Shown here: piece by piece, positions 44,035-45,624 of the stretch
How positions within the stretch are numbered: position 1 is the stretch's first letter
How the letters are laid out: each line of letters begins with the position of its first letter
Assembly: GCA_947481575.1 (NCBI GenBank)
Contig: CANKGV010000019.1
Location: 1-45,624, forward strand
Length of the DNA stretch: 45,624 bases
DNA from: Alphaproteobacteria bacterium
Lineage (GTDB): Bacteria > Pseudomonadota > Alphaproteobacteria > UBA2966 > CAIVPW01
Direction of reading: 5' to 3'
Program-made: the position numbers and the translations under genes
Notes under the pieces: generated by a model
What the model saw: only the letters and a program-made list of their open reading frames with translations
Databases searched by the model: none
What the model was told of the DNA's origin: nothing

Positions 44035-45349
44035 GGCTGACGTTTCCCAACTCGTTGGTGGCCCACGCGGTGATGCCGTTGAACTTGTAGCCCTGGTTCG
44101 CGCCGTACGCCTTGAGCCACGCGGTGCGGGTGGGCTGGACGTTCTTTTTTTCGTCGGTGGCGCGGCTGGTGAGCGTGGCGGGCCCGCCGTCCCACTTCCA
44201 CCACAGGCGGAAGCGCGTGAGCGACATCGGCAGCACCGGCTCGGTGAGCGCGGCTTGCGCCCAGCTTTTGCCGTCGGCGGAGACTTCGACCTTGGCGATC
44301 TTGCCGTTGCCGGACCACGCCAGGCCGGTGATCTGGTAGAGGCCCGGCCCCTGCATGTCGTAGCCGAACGACGGGCGCGAGATGAACGAATTCACCGGCT
44401 GCGTGAACATGAACTGCGCAGCTTTGCCGCCCGGCAGAAGTTCGGTGTACTTCGACGTTTCGTCCTTGGTGAAGGTCGGCGTCGCACTCACCTTGAGGCG
44501 GTGCAGCCATTTGACGTTCTGGTTGCCCTCGAAGCCGGGGAGCAGGAGGCGCATGGGATAGCCTTGTTCGGGCCGGATGCGCTCGCCGTTCTGGTAGAGG
44601 GCGATCATGGCGTCGCCCATCGCCTTTTCGATCGGCACGCTGCGGCTCATGCTGGCGGCGTCGGCGCCTTCGGCCAGCAGCCACTTGGCCTTGGTGGGAT
44701 CCACGCCGGCTTCGTCGAGCAATATCTTTAACGGTATGCCGGTCCATTCGCTGCACGACAGCAGGCCGTGCATCGCACCGGCATTGGCTTGCCGCGGCAA
44801 CGCGGCGCCGAAGCCGCCGTTGTTGCCCGCGCACTCCACGAACCGGACATGGGTCTCGGTCGGGTAGCGCATCAGCGCATCCATGGTGAAGGTGAGCGGA
44901 CGTTTGACCATCCCGTGGATCAGCAACGTGTGGTCTTCCGGGCTGATGGTGGGGACGCCGTTGTGGTTGCGCTGGAAGTGCAGGCCGGACGGCGTGATGG
45001 TGCCGTCGAGCAGATGGTGCGGGGTGCGCGACGAGCCAGTGCCGGGCGCGGCAGCGTTGAAGGTGAAATCGCGGCCGGTGCTGACCTCGTAGCGCGACGG
45101 CGTGCCGTACGTGCTGAACGGGGCGCCGGGGGTGCTTTGGGTCATCAGCGTGCGCGCCGAAAGCGGGGGCTTACCGGACTGGGCCGCGGCTTGAGCGAGC
45201 GCGTCGTTGGCGGTCAGCGCGGCGGCGGCCAAGCCGGTGAAGGCGGCCCCGCCGTGCAGGAATGCGCGCCGGTGCAGCAGCCCGTTACCTGCGACCGGTT
45301 CGCCCAGCGCTTGCTCGAAGCGCTGGGCGGCCTTTTTGTCCGAATCCAT
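44021..45349 (-). CDS. soxC: Sulfite dehydrogenase molybdenum subunit, SoxC family
   Basis: 442 residues from ATG 45349. Tat signal with twin Arg 27-28 (LLHRRAFLHGGAAFTGLAA). The sulfite-oxidase fold has the molybdopterin-liganding Cys 173 in VRFVECAGNNGG, then GLLSCSEWTGIPLKILLDEAG, EQGYPMRLLLPGFEGNQNVKWLHRL, and a C-terminal dimerisation domain with VEVSADGKSWAQA. It oxidises protein-bound sulfane sulfur or sulfite in the periplasm, passing electrons to the coupled cytochrome. No soxXYZAB genes are visible here. Confidence 0.92.
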   Translation of the reverse strand: MDSDKKAAQRFEQALGEPVAGNGLLHRRAFLHGGAAFTGLAAAALTANDALAQAAAQSGKPPLSARTLMTQSTPGAPFSTYGTPSRYEVSTGRDFTFNAAAPGTGSSRTPHHLLDGTITPSGLHFQRNHNGVPTISPEDHTLLIHGMVKRPLTFTMDALMRYPTETHVRFVECAGNNGGFGAALPRQANAGAMHGLLSCSEWTGIPLKILLDEAGVDPTKAKWLLAEGADAASMSRSVPIEKAMGDAMIALYQNGERIRPEQGYPMRLLLPGFEGNQNVKWLHRLKVSATPTFTKDETSKYTELLPGGKAAQFMFTQPVNSFISRPSFGYDMQGPGLYQITGLAWSGNGKIAKVEVSADGKSWAQAALTEPVLPMSLTRFRLWWKWDGGPATLTSRATDEKKNVQPTRTAWLKAYGANQGYKFNGITAWATNELGNVSHVYV

Positions 45350-45444
45350 GAGGCGACCCCCTCCCAGGAATCTCAGTGCGATCGGCAGCGTAGTCTCGTG
45401 GCCTCCCGGCGGCAATTTGGTGGGGCACGGCTCGCGGCCATTGT

Positions 45445-45458
45445 GATACATATGTATC
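45445..45458. promoter_or_regulatory. Perfect 14-bp palindrome upstream of soxC
   Basis: GATACATATGTATC is a perfect inverted repeat in an AT-rich patch 96 bp before the soxC ATG and 20 bp from the IS21 end. The size and position suit a dimeric repressor site. No regulator gene is adjacent. Confidence 0.45.
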
Positions 45459-45478
45459 TTGTTTGCGGCGCCCGTGCG

Positions 45479-45624
45479 TGTAAGCGCCGGAGCAAAAATC
45501 CCTCACTGAAGCGGCCGGGTATTCCGGTTGCGCCGGAGTAAAAGTCCGGCAGCAGATAGCCCTTTGCGGTTGGCAGAGGGTGGGGGATGAAGGGCGTGGA
45601 GTTGTATGGACGGGTTCGCTATGC
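45479..45624 (+). mobile_element. Left end of an IS21-family element
   Basis: Starting at TGTAAGCG (45479), two imperfect terminal repeats GCGCCGGAGCAAAAATCC (45484-45501) and GCGCCGGAGTAAAAGTCC (45530-45547, 16/18 identical) precede an istA-like start. IS21 elements begin with TG and carry several such repeats as transposase sites. The element continues beyond the window. Confidence 0.75.
45587..45624 (+). CDS. istA: IstA-like transposase, first 13 codons
   Basis: From ATG 45587 the frame reads MKGVELYGRVRYA before the window ends. This matches the conserved start of IS21-type transposases (VELY..VR.AV...G.S.R). The position just inside the terminal repeats supports the call. Only the extreme N-terminus is visible. 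Confidence 0.65.
   Translation, partial: MKGVELYGRVRY

Overview
The window reads as chromosomal DNA of a high-GC alphaproteobacterium, most like the Rhodospirillales. The evidence is gene order as well as sequence. The neighbourhoods hemC-hemD-mitofilin-hemY, tsaD-gpsA-YciI-EVE, ftsK-lolA, rsmB-rpe-heparinase-like and thioredoxin/CnoX-LON domain-Trm112-DUF971-UbiH are characteristic of that class. No plasmid, phage structural or rRNA genes are seen.

Layout. 1-2.4 kb is the end of an integrated element: a truncated Sel1-repeat gene, a small DUF6641-like gene and a tyrosine integrase placed just beyond the 3' end of tRNA-Gly(GCC). 2.6-7.6 kb is a two-component signalling locus: a response regulator fused to a metallo-beta-lactamase-fold domain, divergent from a CHASE-PAS-PAS hybrid histidine kinase whose reading frame is broken twice. 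7.7-11.1 kb holds housekeeping genes (CnoX, LON domain, Trm112, DUF971, UbiH family). 11.3-13.1 kb is a P-II/ammonium transporter operon with a sigma-54-like promoter and a strong terminator. 13.1-24.1 kb carries an aminotransferase, ftsK, lolA, a heparinase-like protein, rpe, rsmB, a TetR regulator and acetyl-CoA synthetase.

24.1-29.5 kb is accessory in character. It has a DUF5681 gene coupled to a small unknown gene, a membrane protein, a DUF6471 protein cut by an IS1595 relic, a proteasome-like Ntn-hydrolase coupled to a 61-residue polar protein, several unknown genes, and a tandem pair of small secreted proteins. 29.6-35.2 kb runs leftward: lipoproteins and the haem/mitofilin operon. 35.2-38.6 kb runs rightward from tsaD to a Rieske protein. 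38.6-41.4 kb has a Sel1 protein, a creatininase-family amidohydrolase and a second tandem pair of small secreted proteins.

From tRNA-Thr(CGT) at 41.4 kb a short islet with a GIY-YIG protein reaches into the 5' end of a MAPEG gene, followed by a lipocalin and a soxC/soxD-like sulfite dehydrogenase pair. The right edge enters an IS21-family element: two terminal repeats and the first 13 codons of istA.

The best candidate for something undescribed is the 26.08-27.11 kb pair. A 280-residue proteasome-beta-like protein keeps Thr immediately after the start Met, an Asp at the family position and a plausible Lys, yet does not look like HslV or Anbu. It is translationally coupled to a small, probably disordered protein.
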